A DNA stretch of 48,907 nucleotides, from positions 1 to 48,907 of the forward strand of contig CAYXFU010000027.1 in the NCBI GenBank assembly GCA_964464375.1, given 5' to 3'. The position numbers were made by a program, and so were the translations under genes. The stretch comes from CAIOZA01 sp964464375. GTDB taxonomy: Bacteria > Bacteroidota > Ignavibacteria > Kapaibacteriales > UBA2268. Positions 1-8,575 of this stretch are shown here, in pieces; position 1 is the stretch's first letter; the number at the start of each line of letters is the position of its first letter. The notes beneath the pieces were generated by a model that saw only the letters and a program-made list of their open reading frames with translations, had not been told where the DNA came from and ran no database searches.

Positions 1-20
1 TCTGTACCAAGAGGAAGCAT

Positions 21-56
21 AAAGCCCTTGTAATTCTTAGAGTTACAAGGGCTTTT
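21..56 (+). terminator. Intrinsic terminator at window edge
   Basis: A perfect 13-bp stem (AAAGCCCTTGTAA at 21-33, its complement at 43-55) with a 9-nt loop is followed by TTTTGAATTT. It probably ends a + strand gene lying mostly left of the window: the frame at 2-22 reads LYQEEA then TAA, which could be that gene's last codons, but six residues cannot identify it. The flanking A and T runs could let it work in both directions. Confidence 0.7.
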
Positions 57-96
57 GAATTTAGTGAAATTGAATTGAAACGAATTGGAAAAATAA

Positions 97-123
97 TTCA
101 CTCTGCCGTAACAGCAGAGTGAA
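97..123 (-). terminator. Terminator of the radical SAM gene
   Basis: A perfect 10-bp stem (TTCACTCTGC at 97-106, complement at 114-123) with a 7-nt loop lies 12 nt downstream of the radical SAM stop codon. Read on the minus strand the hairpin runs into TTATTTTTCC, a U-rich tail. Confidence 0.75.
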
Positions 124-135
124 GCATAATCTATA

Positions 136-1665
136 TTAAGCTGATCTTAATGCTTTTGGCTTAAAATACTTCCTAATAATATTCATACCAACCCATATCT
201 TTAACTGAAGTAACTTTGCCCAGAATGATCTAAGATATTTCGAGTTCAAAATTTTCATTATGTTAATCTCAGTCAGACCGAAGATTATCGGTACCGGGAA
301 AAAGTAGTTTCTCTTGGTTAATCTGAGCATAAATAACACAAATTTTATATATGGCTCAGTTCCATAATAAATAATATTATCTGTCTTATCATAAACCTGT
401 GATTCGATATTATTGATAGTGCCGTCTTCTATTGCTCTTTGATGCAAAGCTGTTCCCGGGAAAAATGTCAATGAATAACATCCCAATAAATATGGCATCG
501 GCAATTTTGCAAGGAATCGTAATGTTGTCGATACATCCTTTAGGGTTTCGTAGGGATTGTCCAGAATAATATCATAATAAACCTTAAGATTTGGCTTTTC
601 ACTCAATATGGATGCCATTTCAATAAACTGTTCTTTATCAAATTTTCTCTTGTAAATATTTTTGTTTGTATCTTCACTTGCTGACTGCAATCCTGTCTCG
701 ATTGCAATTAAGCCTGCATCAATCAACGTATCGATGTTCCGGTTACTGATGCTTGTTGGTGAGGTATTGATCTTAAATGGCAATCCTATTCGAGATTTAT
801 AGATTTTAGAAAAATCTAATAACCTGTCCTCTCTTCCGGCGATAAAATCATCATCATAAAACTGAATAATCCCAATAAATGGGTATTTTGATAAAACGTC
901 TTCCAATTCTGAAATAATTCGTTCATTAGTCTTGTATCTTAGCATCCTCCCTTTGTTTTTATAAATGCGTTTAAATAAGTCATTACAGCAATATGCGCAT
1001 GAATGAGGACACCCACGTGATGTTAAGGTCATGTAAGAAACAATGTGTTCTTTATCAATTCCAAAATATGAGCCTTGCACACTGAAAATATTTTTAAAAA
1101 GATCTATTGTCAAACGTTCTATTCTTGCTCCATTCCTCACAAATTCTATGTTGATATCCATTAATGGGAATGGGAAAATATCCAGATTTTCCTCCAGGTT
1201 TCTAATTTCATTTTTTATGATAGTATTTTCACGTTTAAACCAAATATTTTTGATACTATAATCGATTTCACCCTTTTCATAGCATTTAATCAAATCCAAA
1301 AATGCTTCTTCACCTTCACCGATACAAACCATATCAACAAAATCGAGACATTCTTCCGGTAATGCTGTCGGATGCACTCCACCCCAAAGTATAGGCAAAT
1401 GAAATTCTCTTTGAATGAATTCTGTGACGAATTTTGCCTGTCCAAGATAATTCGATACAACAGCCATTCCAACAAAATCAATATTCTTTAAAAATGAAGA
1501 TAAATCATCATAAATTGATTCCGGAAAATCAATTTTGTTATTAATAGAGTCCTGTCTCAAAAAGATTAATTTTACATCGTGATTATTGTTTGTTAGGTAG
1601 GATGCAATAGACCGTAGCCCATAATTTACGGTTTGGCATGATGTGTCGATTAATGCGATATTCAT
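136..1665 (-). CDS. B12-binding-type radical SAM protein
   Basis: 509 aa. Residues 1-130 look like a cobalamin-binding Rossmann domain of the BchE-like class, with WGGVHPTALPEE (94-105) and a GEGEEAF segment near 116-122. The radical SAM core follows, with the canonical CxxxCxxC cluster motif at C219, C223 and C226 (SRGCPHSCAYC) that binds the [4Fe-4S] cluster used to cleave S-adenosylmethionine. Family members carry out methylations, cyclisations and other radical chemistry, often on lipids or tetrapyrroles. The substrate here cannot be read from sequence. No DxHxxG cobalamin motif is visible, as is common in this class. The gene is followed by its own terminator, and the histidine kinase starts 57 nt upstream in the same direction, so the two may share a transcript. 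No clear Shine-Dalgarno site precedes the ATG. The family call is secure; the specific reaction is unknown. Confidence 0.9.
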   Translation of the reverse strand: MNIALIDTSCQTVNYGLRSIASYLTNNNHDVKLIFLRQDSINNKIDFPESIYDDLSSFLKNIDFVGMAVVSNYLGQAKFVTEFIQREFHLPILWGGVHPTALPEECLDFVDMVCIGEGEEAFLDLIKCYEKGEIDYSIKNIWFKRENTIIKNEIRNLEENLDIFPFPLMDINIEFVRNGARIERLTIDLFKNIFSVQGSYFGIDKEHIVSYMTLTSRGCPHSCAYCCNDLFKRIYKNKGRMLRYKTNERIISELEDVLSKYPFIGIIQFYDDDFIAGREDRLLDFSKIYKSRIGLPFKINTSPTSISNRNIDTLIDAGLIAIETGLQSASEDTNKNIYKRKFDKEQFIEMASILSEKPNLKVYYDIILDNPYETLKDVSTTLRFLAKLPMPYLLGCYSLTFFPGTALHQRAIEDGTINNIESQVYDKTDNIIYYGTEPYIKFVLFMLRLTKRNYFFPVPIIFGLTEINIMKILNSKYLRSFWAKLLQLKIWVGMNIIRKYFKPKALRSA

Positions 1666-1722
1666 TTATTGTTAAACCAATTTACCTATAGTTATTTTAT
1701 TAATATAATCATTTTCTTTAAC

Positions 1723-4338
1723 TTAATCAGCATCCGATATAGGTAATGAGAAATATGATGTAGTCCCTTTGCCTGGTTGGCTCTCAAGCCATATCTTACC
1801 GAAGTGCTTCTGAATAAATTCTTTGCAAACAACCAGACCCAATCCGGTGCTCACTTCATTCTCAGTTCCTGCAGTTGATGTTTTAATGTCTAATCTGAAT
1901 AAATTTACTATATTCTCCTTAGGTATACCGATCCCATTGTCCTTCACTCCAACTGTTAACATTTTCCTATCTTCAGATGCCTTACAGGTTACTGTGATTT
2001 CTCCGCCACGATAAGAATACTTAACTGCATTTGATAGAAAATTTCTTATTACAGTATTAATCATGTTAGAATCAGCAAATATATAAAGATCATCTTTGTC
2101 GGATAAACTAATTGTAACTTGCTTCTGAGTACACCAATGTTTAATTATTTCAATATTTTCTTCTAGCAGTAACCGGATATTCGCTTTCACAGGATCAAAT
2201 TTTATTGCTTTTCTTTGAACCAGCGACCAATCGAGCAAATTCTCGAGTAATTTGTAGATGTTAGTGGCTGAATGCCGCATGTTGACGGCTATTCCTTTCA
2301 TTTCTTCAATAGTAAAATCATCTGTTTCTTCTGCCATCATCTTTGTGAAGCCAAGAAAGCCATTGAAAGGGCTTTTTAAATCATGAGCCAATATTGAGAA
2401 AAATTTATCTTTCTCCGCATTAATTCTTTCGAGCTCAATGTTCTTTTCCTTCATTGATTCTTCCCAGATTTTGCGATCTGTGATGTCAATGCACGATAGC
2501 ATTATAGCTTCCGGTTCGTTGAATTCATTCTCGTATAAATTTGCGCGTAGATCAACTACAAAATGTGTTCCATCAGATTTTACAATTTCCAGTTCACCGT
2601 CATAGAATCCATTTTTTATTAAATTAGCAAACACAATATTTGCTTTGCTCATATTGCCGGTGTAACCAAAAATATTCTTACCTAAGATATCTTCAGCATT
2701 ACTGAATCCGAGCATCTTAACAAAAGCAAGATTCGAATAATTGATTGCGCCTGTCATATCACAAATTGTTATGGCAGTAATCGAGGATTCGATTACGATG
2801 TTTTTCGCTCTTATCTGCTCATCGCTTCTCTTTCTGTCGGTAATATCTCTTGTTACTCCAATAATTCCGGTCATCTTATTATCTGCATCATAAATAATGC
2901 TTGATAGTGTCTCTGTCCATATTATAGTCCCATCCTTCTTGATTTGCTGTACTTCCAGCATTCGTTCAGGATTTGTATCGGCGTTTGAATCAGCAACTCT
3001 TTTCCAGGCATCATTTACAAATGATAGCAACTTCTTGTAACTCTCTGGTGTAAATACTTTCTCAAGACTTAATCCATAAGCTTCTTCCGGAGTGTATCCC
3101 AGCAGATGAAAGTATGATGGCGATATATATTCCAATTTTAAATCCAGGGTTCTAAACCAAATAACATCCCTCGAAAAATTTGCAATTATATTAAACTTAT
3201 TTTCTATATCCTTTAATTTTTGTTCAGAATCATGCCGATTAGTAACATCGATTATTATAGCTTGTAAATATTGAATTCCCTCTATGATTAAGCTGTTTAA
3301 TTTAACCTCAGCATAGAATGGTTTATTGCTTTCCGTCTTGAACAAACATTCAAAGTGTTGCGGCTGTCCATGGAATGCAGTATTCATTTTTTCAATAATA
3401 ATTTCTTTCCAATTCTTGCCATCGTCCAGAGATTCTTGCACAAATCTGATAACCTGTGATCCAACAATAACTCCACGTAAACTTCCAAAGAGTTCAAGGC
3501 TTGGCTTGTTGCAATCAATAATTTTATAATTTTGATTAATAATTAATATTGAATCATTAGAACTATCGAATAAACTACGGAATTTTATTTCACTTTGTTT
3601 AAGAGCTGCCTTGATTTCATTATCCTTGAAGATTCCTGTTATATTTCTGATTCCTAATGATGCAAAAAATACAAAATATCCGCAATCAAGTAAAAAATCA
3701 GAAATCAGAATCCCATTATTCGAGAACACAAAAAACAGATTGGAAAACAAAAATAGTAGAACAGGTAATATAAATGATTTTAACAAGAATACTGAATTCT
3801 CTCTTTTATCGTGATTAAATCCATGAATTAATGCAATGATAAAATATGTATATAATAAAACTTGAGTGACGATAAAATAAATAAAATTAATATCCTTTTT
3901 AAGATTTATGGCAGTAACTAACTTCTCGCCCCATTGTAAATTCAGAGTTTGTAAATGTTCGATTTGTGATATATATATACCATAAGGTGAATAGTAATTA
4001 CTCAAGATAAACACAAGAAACACAATCTGAGTTAATGAAAACATTAGATAGGATCTATAATTAGTTAACTGCTTAACAAAATAGACTAAAAGCATGTAGA
4101 TGAATAATTCACAATAATTCTGCAATTTAATATATACAATGTAAGCATCTAATTCATTCAGAAGAACACTTTGTTTTGCAATTACTATAAAAAAGTAAAA
4201 TATTACGAGAGCAAAAATCAATATTTGTATTAAATTAATTTTCGATTCAATTTTCTTGATGTATAAACCAATTGAAATAATTAGAGAAGTTAGTATTACT
4301 CCAACAAATATCGAATATGTTATAGACAATAAATTCAT
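1723..4338 (-). CDS. Membrane PAS-repeat sensor histidine kinase
   Basis: 871 aa. Residues 1-235 contain about seven hydrophobic segments that form a membrane sensor region. Three PAS-type domains follow at about 250-370, 380-505 and 510-625, the first two followed by PAC-like endings (DVTNRH, TRDITDRKR). A HisKA domain carries the phospho-acceptor H652 in AHDLKSP. The HATPase_c domain has an N box (N766, N770), G1 box DNGIG (800-804) and G2 box GLGL (832-835). All catalytic boxes are intact, so it should be an active kinase. There is no receiver or output domain and no response regulator nearby, so its partner is encoded elsewhere. The seven-helix N-terminus resembles histidine-kinase N-terminal sensor modules, but the ligand is unknown. 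The gene is divergent from dxs across a 265-nt gap. Confidence 0.93.
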   Translation of the reverse strand: MNLLSITYSIFVGVILTSLIISIGLYIKKIESKINLIQILIFALVIFYFFIVIAKQSVLLNELDAYIVYIKLQNYCELFIYMLLVYFVKQLTNYRSYLMFSLTQIVFLVFILSNYYSPYGIYISQIEHLQTLNLQWGEKLVTAINLKKDINFIYFIVTQVLLYTYFIIALIHGFNHDKRENSVFLLKSFILPVLLFLFSNLFFVFSNNGILISDFLLDCGYFVFFASLGIRNITGIFKDNEIKAALKQSEIKFRSLFDSSNDSILIINQNYKIIDCNKPSLELFGSLRGVIVGSQVIRFVQESLDDGKNWKEIIIEKMNTAFHGQPQHFECLFKTESNKPFYAEVKLNSLIIEGIQYLQAIIIDVTNRHDSEQKLKDIENKFNIIANFSRDVIWFRTLDLKLEYISPSYFHLLGYTPEEAYGLSLEKVFTPESYKKLLSFVNDAWKRVADSNADTNPERMLEVQQIKKDGTIIWTETLSSIIYDADNKMTGIIGVTRDITDRKRSDEQIRAKNIVIESSITAITICDMTGAINYSNLAFVKMLGFSNAEDILGKNIFGYTGNMSKANIVFANLIKNGFYDGELEIVKSDGTHFVVDLRANLYENEFNEPEAIMLSCIDITDRKIWEESMKEKNIELERINAEKDKFFSILAHDLKSPFNGFLGFTKMMAEETDDFTIEEMKGIAVNMRHSATNIYKLLENLLDWSLVQRKAIKFDPVKANIRLLLEENIEIIKHWCTQKQVTISLSDKDDLYIFADSNMINTVIRNFLSNAVKYSYRGGEITVTCKASEDRKMLTVGVKDNGIGIPKENIVNLFRLDIKTSTAGTENEVSTGLGLVVCKEFIQKHFGKIWLESQPGKGTTSYFSLPISDAD

Positions 4339-4478
4339 TTAATAAAAATACAAATCTTCTAAAAATTGACATATTAGATAGCAATCTTATGTTATCGGCA
4401 ATATTCAAAAATAAATGAGATTATGACTTAAAATAATACACGAATGTGATATTTACATTTTTTTTAAAACTTATTACA

Positions 4479-4486
4479 TAAATTTG
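4479..4486 (+). promoter_or_regulatory. Possible -7 element of dxs promoter
   Basis: TAAATTTG matches the Bacteroidota -7 consensus TAnnTTTG. It lies in the 265-nt gap between the divergent histidine kinase and dxs and would give a leader of about 110 nt. The -33 region is only T-rich, without a clear TTG. The remainder of the gap (4339-4603) is AT-rich and shows no other recognisable element. Confidence 0.35.
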
Positions 4487-4603
4487 TTGTTGAATGTTTA
4501 TGCAAATGCTAACTTTTCATTTAATATAATTTTTGTTAAATTACTATTAAATTCAAGTTGAATCCGTCAATTAACTATTGTGTGAAATAAAGAGAATAAA
4601 ATA

Positions 4604-6532
4604 GTGCATAATAAAGATTATTATAGATTTCTGTTCAATATTAATTCCCCGGCTGATCTGAGGAGACTTCCTCAGGAAACTCTGCCACATGTTTGCGATG
4701 AAGTCAGGGAATTTATCGTTGATACGATTACTCAAACCGGTGGTCATTTTGGTGCAGGGTTGGGTGTTGTTGAACTTACCGTAGCACTTCATTTTGCTTT
4801 TAATACTCCCAAAGATAAAATCATTTGGGATGTAGGTCATCAGGGCTATCCCCATAAAATTCTTACTGGCAGAAGAGACCAATTACACACTATTCGTCAA
4901 AAGGGTGGGTTGTCCGGTTTTCTTAAAATTGATGAAAGTGAATACGATGTTTTTGGTGCAGGTCATGCCAGCACAAGTATTTCTGCCGCACTTGGTGTTG
5001 CAGCTGCCCGTGATTTCCAGAATCAGGATCATAAAGTTGTGGCTGTAATAGGCGATGGATCTATGACAGGTGGTCTGGCTTTCGAAGCCATGAACAACTG
5101 CGGGGTTCAGAAGCGTGATATAATTGTCATTCTAAATGATAACAATATCTCCATTGACCCTAATGTTTCTGCCATTTCAAATTATTTCAACGAATTATTT
5201 GCTTCTCAGGCAGTTAATAAAATTAGGGGAAATATCTGGGATCTTGCCGGAAGATTTGAAGGAATTGGCGATAGACTCAGAAAAGCAGCATCGAGAGTTG
5301 AGGGCAGTATTAAATCCGTCATGACTCCAGGAATGCTCTTCGAAGCCTTCGGATTCAACTATTTTGGTCCTCTCAATGGTCACAATATAGCAAAATTAGT
5401 TAAAATGCTAAGATTGACTAAGGAGCTCAAAGGTCCTATTCTTCTTCATGTTATGACGGAAAAAGGGAAAGGATATGCCCCAGCTGAAAATGATTACCAT
5501 AAGCTTCATGCTATTGGTAAAATAGATAAAACTACTGGAAAGTCCCTAGCTAAAACCAAAGAACTATCTGTAGCACCAATGTACTACAAAGTTTTTGGAG
5601 ATGCAATGGTTGAGCTTTGCAAAAAGGATGAAAAGATAATCGGTGTTACCGCCGCAATGTTAGACGGAACCGGTCTTGATATCCTTGACAAAGAGATGCC
5701 TGAGCGAGTTTTTGATGTTGGTATCGCAGAAGGTCACGCTGTTACATTCGCATCTGGAATGGCTGTTCAAGGCATGAAACCTGTTGTTGCAATATATTCA
5801 ACATTCCTCCAAAGGGCTTATGATCATATTATTCACGATTGTGCCCTTCAGAATCAGCATGTTGTTTTTGTTCTCGATAGAGCCGGAATAGTTGGGGAAG
5901 ATGGTCCAACACATCACGGCGTTATGGATATTGCTTATCTCAGGACAATTCCCAACATGAAAGTTGCGGCTCCAAAGGATGAGAATGAATTTAGAAATCT
6001 TCTTTATTCATCATTGATTTATTATACGAATGGACCAACTGCAATCAGGATTCCACGCGGCAAGGCTTTAGGTGTTGATGTGAAAGAATTCGAACCAATA
6101 AAGTTAGGTTCATGGGAAAGATTGACCTATGGTAATGACATTGCTATATTAGCCGTTGGCAAAATGGTGGATAAAGCTATGAGTGCCGCGGGAATATTAA
6201 AAGCTGAAGGAATAGAAGCTGAAGTTATAAATGCACGATTTATTAAACCTTTGGATTCTGAATTTCTTATTGAAATATTAAGCAATCATTGTAAGATAAT
6301 GACTGTGGAAGATGGTCAGAAAATGGGAGGATTTGGATCTGCTGTTTTAGAATTCATGGCAGAAAATTCACTCATGAACAAAGAAATTTATATACATGGA
6401 ATACCGGATAAGTTTATCCAACACGGAACTCAGGATGAGTTATTATCAGATCTGCAGTTAAATGCAAGGGGAATTGCAGACAAAGTCAGAAGTTTCATTC
6501 AAAAAGAATTAGAAGTTGTTTTCATTTCTTAA
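4604..6532 (+). CDS. dxs: 1-deoxy-D-xylulose-5-phosphate synthase
   Basis: 642 aa, the normal family length. The enzyme condenses pyruvate and glyceraldehyde 3-phosphate, using thiamine diphosphate, as the first step of the MEP isoprenoid pathway. Visible signatures are TGGHFGAGLGVVELT with H48, WDVGHQGYPHK with H79, the ThDP/Mg site GDGSMTGG (150-157) with the downstream ILNDNN, the transketolase-like segment VGIAEGHAV, and EDGPTHHG near the middle of the pyrimidine domain. Translation begins at GTG. An in-frame TGA lies 19 nt upstream and no earlier start exists, and the family N-terminus (INSPADLR) begins at residue 13, which supports this start. It stands as a single gene; tRNA-Lys follows 56 nt after the stop without a clear terminator between. 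Confidence 0.97.
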   Translation: MHNKDYYRFLFNINSPADLRRLPQETLPHVCDEVREFIVDTITQTGGHFGAGLGVVELTVALHFAFNTPKDKIIWDVGHQGYPHKILTGRRDQLHTIRQKGGLSGFLKIDESEYDVFGAGHASTSISAALGVAAARDFQNQDHKVVAVIGDGSMTGGLAFEAMNNCGVQKRDIIVILNDNNISIDPNVSAISNYFNELFASQAVNKIRGNIWDLAGRFEGIGDRLRKAASRVEGSIKSVMTPGMLFEAFGFNYFGPLNGHNIAKLVKMLRLTKELKGPILLHVMTEKGKGYAPAENDYHKLHAIGKIDKTTGKSLAKTKELSVAPMYYKVFGDAMVELCKKDEKIIGVTAAMLDGTGLDILDKEMPERVFDVGIAEGHAVTFASGMAVQGMKPVVAIYSTFLQRAYDHIIHDCALQNQHVVFVLDRAGIVGEDGPTHHGVMDIAYLRTIPNMKVAAPKDENEFRNLLYSSLIYYTNGPTAIRIPRGKALGVDVKEFEPIKLGSWERLTYGNDIAILAVGKMVDKAMSAAGILKAEGIEAEVINARFIKPLDSEFLIEILSNHCKIMTVEDGQKMGGFGSAVLEFMAENSLMNKEIYIHGIPDKFIQHGTQDELLSDLQLNARGIADKVRSFIQKELEVVFIS

Positions 6533-6565
6533 TTTGAAAAATTTTTTTTAATAAAGAAAAATTCG

Positions 6566-6573
6566 TAATTTTG
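6566..6573 (+). promoter_or_regulatory. -7 element of tRNA-Lys promoter
   Basis: TAATTTTG fits the TAnnTTTG consensus and ends 15 nt before the mature tRNA 5' end, a sensible distance for a tRNA promoter. The upstream -33 position is an oligo-T stretch rather than TTG. Confidence 0.45.
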
Positions 6574-6588
6574 TATTCTTTGAAGAAT

Positions 6589-6660
6589 GATCTCGTAGCT
6601 CAGGGGTAGAGCATCTGACTTTTAATCAGAGGGCCGTTGGTTCAATCCCAACCGGGATCA
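6589..6660 (+). tRNA. tRNA-Lys(TTT)
   Basis: A complete cloverleaf can be folded. The acceptor GATCTCG (6589-6595) pairs with CGGGATC (6653-6659) with one T-G wobble; the D arm is GCTC-AGGGGTAGA-GC. The anticodon stem TCTGA/TCAGA encloses loop CTTTTAA with anticodon TTT at 6621-6623, and the T arm is standard (GTTCAATCC). The 3' CCA is not encoded, so it must be added by a nucleotidyltransferase. Confidence 0.96.
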
Positions 6661-6668
6661 CTTCTATT

Positions 6669-6703
6669 AATCCTTGCAATTAGTTAATTGCAGGGATTTT
6701 TTT
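6669..6703 (+). terminator. Terminator after tRNA-Lys
   Basis: A 12-14 bp stem (AATCCTTGCAATTA at 6669-6682 against 6685-6698, one G-T wobble) is followed by a run of seven T starting within the stem end. It starts 8 nt after the tRNA. Confidence 0.8.
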
Positions 6704-6741
6704 ATATAAAAAATGTTACATATTCAGAAACACATGCAAAT

Positions 6742-7617
6742 ATGATAAATAAATTTAAATCAGTTCGAAATATTATCAATGCAAAACCTGCACTGGAAGG
6801 TGCCGGTGTTAGGATTAACAGAGTATTTGGATATTTCGAGAAAGAAATGACCGATCCATTTCTAATGATGGATTATTTCAATTCAAACAACCCAAATGAG
6901 TATATTAAAGGATTTCCTTGGCATCCGCACCGTGGAATTGAAACGATTACTTATATGATCAGCGGTGAAGTTGAACATTCAGATAGTCTTGGCAATTCAG
7001 GTGTTATCAAATCAGGTGATGTTCAGTGGATGACAGCCGGCAGTGGTATTATTCATCAGGAGATGCCTCAAAAAACATCTGACAAGTTTCATGGATTTCA
7101 GATTTGGCTTAATTTACCAAAATTAAACAAAATGGTTGATCCTGTTTATAGAGGAATCGAAAGCGACACTATACCTGTGATTACCGAAGAGAATGTTACA
7201 ATTAAAGTGATTTCAGGAAATTATAAAGATATATCAGGACCGGCAAAAGGTTTATTTGTTAATGCAAATCTGATGGATATTCAACTAAACCCAGATTCGG
7301 AGTTGATAATCACTTCAAAAGTTGCAGAAACCGTTCTCGTCTTCATATACGAGGGATCTGGTTCTTTCGATTCGGAACATTTAGAAATAATCTCCGAAAA
7401 TCAGCTGGTTATACTGAATAATGGATCGGATTTTTACTGCAAATCTGGTAGTAATGGCATGAGTATGATCTTCCTTGCCGGTTTACCCTTGAATGAACCA
7501 ATTGCATGGCGTGGTCCTATTGTTATGAATACTTCTGAGGAAACTCAAATTGCTTTTTTTGAATATTCAAATGGCACATTTATTAAACAGAAGAATAAAT
7601 TTCAAAACATGAACTAA
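6742..7617 (+). CDS. Pirin family protein
   Basis: 291 aa from the ATG at 6742. A longer open frame begins at a TTG at 6688, but that codon lies inside the tRNA-Lys terminator hairpin, and the family N-terminus (MINKFKSV then LEGAGVRINRVFG) starts at this ATG. Pirins are bicupin proteins that bind a metal in the N-terminal cupin. The expected ligands are present: H61 and H63 (WHPHRGIET), H105 and E107 (GIIHQEMP). Some pirins have quercetinase or redox-sensing roles, but the function here is not evident from context. The stop codon lies 5 nt from the stop of the convergent metallophosphoesterase gene. Confidence 0.93.
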   Translation: MINKFKSVRNIINAKPALEGAGVRINRVFGYFEKEMTDPFLMMDYFNSNNPNEYIKGFPWHPHRGIETITYMISGEVEHSDSLGNSGVIKSGDVQWMTAGSGIIHQEMPQKTSDKFHGFQIWLNLPKLNKMVDPVYRGIESDTIPVITEENVTIKVISGNYKDISGPAKGLFVNANLMDIQLNPDSELIITSKVAETVLVFIYEGSGSFDSEHLEIISENQLVILNNGSDFYCKSGSNGMSMIFLAGLPLNEPIAWRGPIVMNTSEETQIAFFEYSNGTFIKQKNKFQNMN

Positions 7618-7622
7618 TAGAT

Positions 7623-8546
7623 TTAGTCGATTGGTATTGACAATATTTCTTTCGATATTAATTTGCTAAAGTCTTGGCTTAGTCCCATTGATTTGATTAT
7701 GAGATTGCCATTTTCTTTAATCATCTGCAAATAAAAAAATCGAGGTTTTTCTTTATCAGGGATTTTATCTTTCCACTTCCTAAATTCTGGTTTTACTAAT
7801 GCTTGCTTTTGACCACCACCACCTCCAATAACCAGAAAATGTTTATTGGAATGAACGAAATACTCTAGATGATGTGAATGGCCTGTCAGAAAAAGATGAG
7901 CCTTTTTTGATTTCAGAAATAGTTTTACAAAGTTCTTCTGTACTTCTGTATTCGACCCAACAACACTGCTATTAGAATAAGGTGAATGATGGCAACAAAC
8001 AATTATTGATCTGATTTTCTTGTCAACATCCATTGAATCTAACACATTAGCATAGAATTGTTGCTGGGATTTAAAATCCTTATAATTCAAATTTGAAAAA
8101 TTTGAATTTAGCATTACAATTCCGATAGAATCATACACCCTGTAAAAGCCGTTTATTGGTAAGTTCGGGAAACGTTTCCTGAAATTCCTTTCACCTTCAT
8201 CACCCAAAAACATATATTCATGATTACCGGGAATTGCATAAACAGGAATTTTTGATTTTCTTATCACTTTTATTCTTTTATCGAATTCTTTCCAATTATC
8301 ATCATTGATAGCCTGACCAACAAGATCGCCAAGCATAAAGATTGCTTCAGGCTTTGCTCTGTTAATATTACTAAATAAACTGTCTGAAGCCCGTTCATTA
8401 TACTCATTTTTGGTAGTAAACCTTTCAACCCACAAAGGTTCCTGAATATCACTAATAAATATCAGACCGTTTTTAATCTCAGCAATTGATGCTGATGCAA
8501 ACAAACAGACAAAAAGTATGATTGAAAATTTGAAATTTCTGGACAT
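7623..8546 (-). CDS. Exported calcineurin-like metallophosphoesterase
   Basis: 307 aa with an N-terminal signal peptide (hydrophobic residues 7-20, likely cut after ASIA near 22), so it acts in the periplasm or outside. Metal-binding motifs in order: D33-I-Q35 in motif I (family norm DxH), GD at 73-74, GNHE at 107-110, H186/H187 in CCHHSPYS, and GHSH at 222-225. The core therefore looks functional, with Q replacing H in motif I. It follows the DUF5686 gene by 29 nt in the same direction, probably one transcript, and both products are envelope proteins. The substrate is unknown. A glycine-rich GGGGG patch lies at 241-245. Confidence 0.88.
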   Translation of the reverse strand: MSRNFKFSIILFVCLFASASIAEIKNGLIFISDIQEPLWVERFTTKNEYNERASDSLFSNINRAKPEAIFMLGDLVGQAINDDNWKEFDKRIKVIRKSKIPVYAIPGNHEYMFLGDEGERNFRKRFPNLPINGFYRVYDSIGIVMLNSNFSNLNYKDFKSQQQFYANVLDSMDVDKKIRSIIVCCHHSPYSNSSVVGSNTEVQKNFVKLFLKSKKAHLFLTGHSHHLEYFVHSNKHFLVIGGGGGQKQALVKPEFRKWKDKIPDKEKPRFFYLQMIKENGNLIIKSMGLSQDFSKLISKEILSIPID

Positions 8547-8575
8547 TATAAAGTAATTAGATTTTTATTTTAATT

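Noticed and set aside
6688..6741. Extended N-terminus for pirin from a TTG
   Set aside because: The codon is inside the tRNA-Lys terminator hairpin and the extra 18 residues do not belong to the family.
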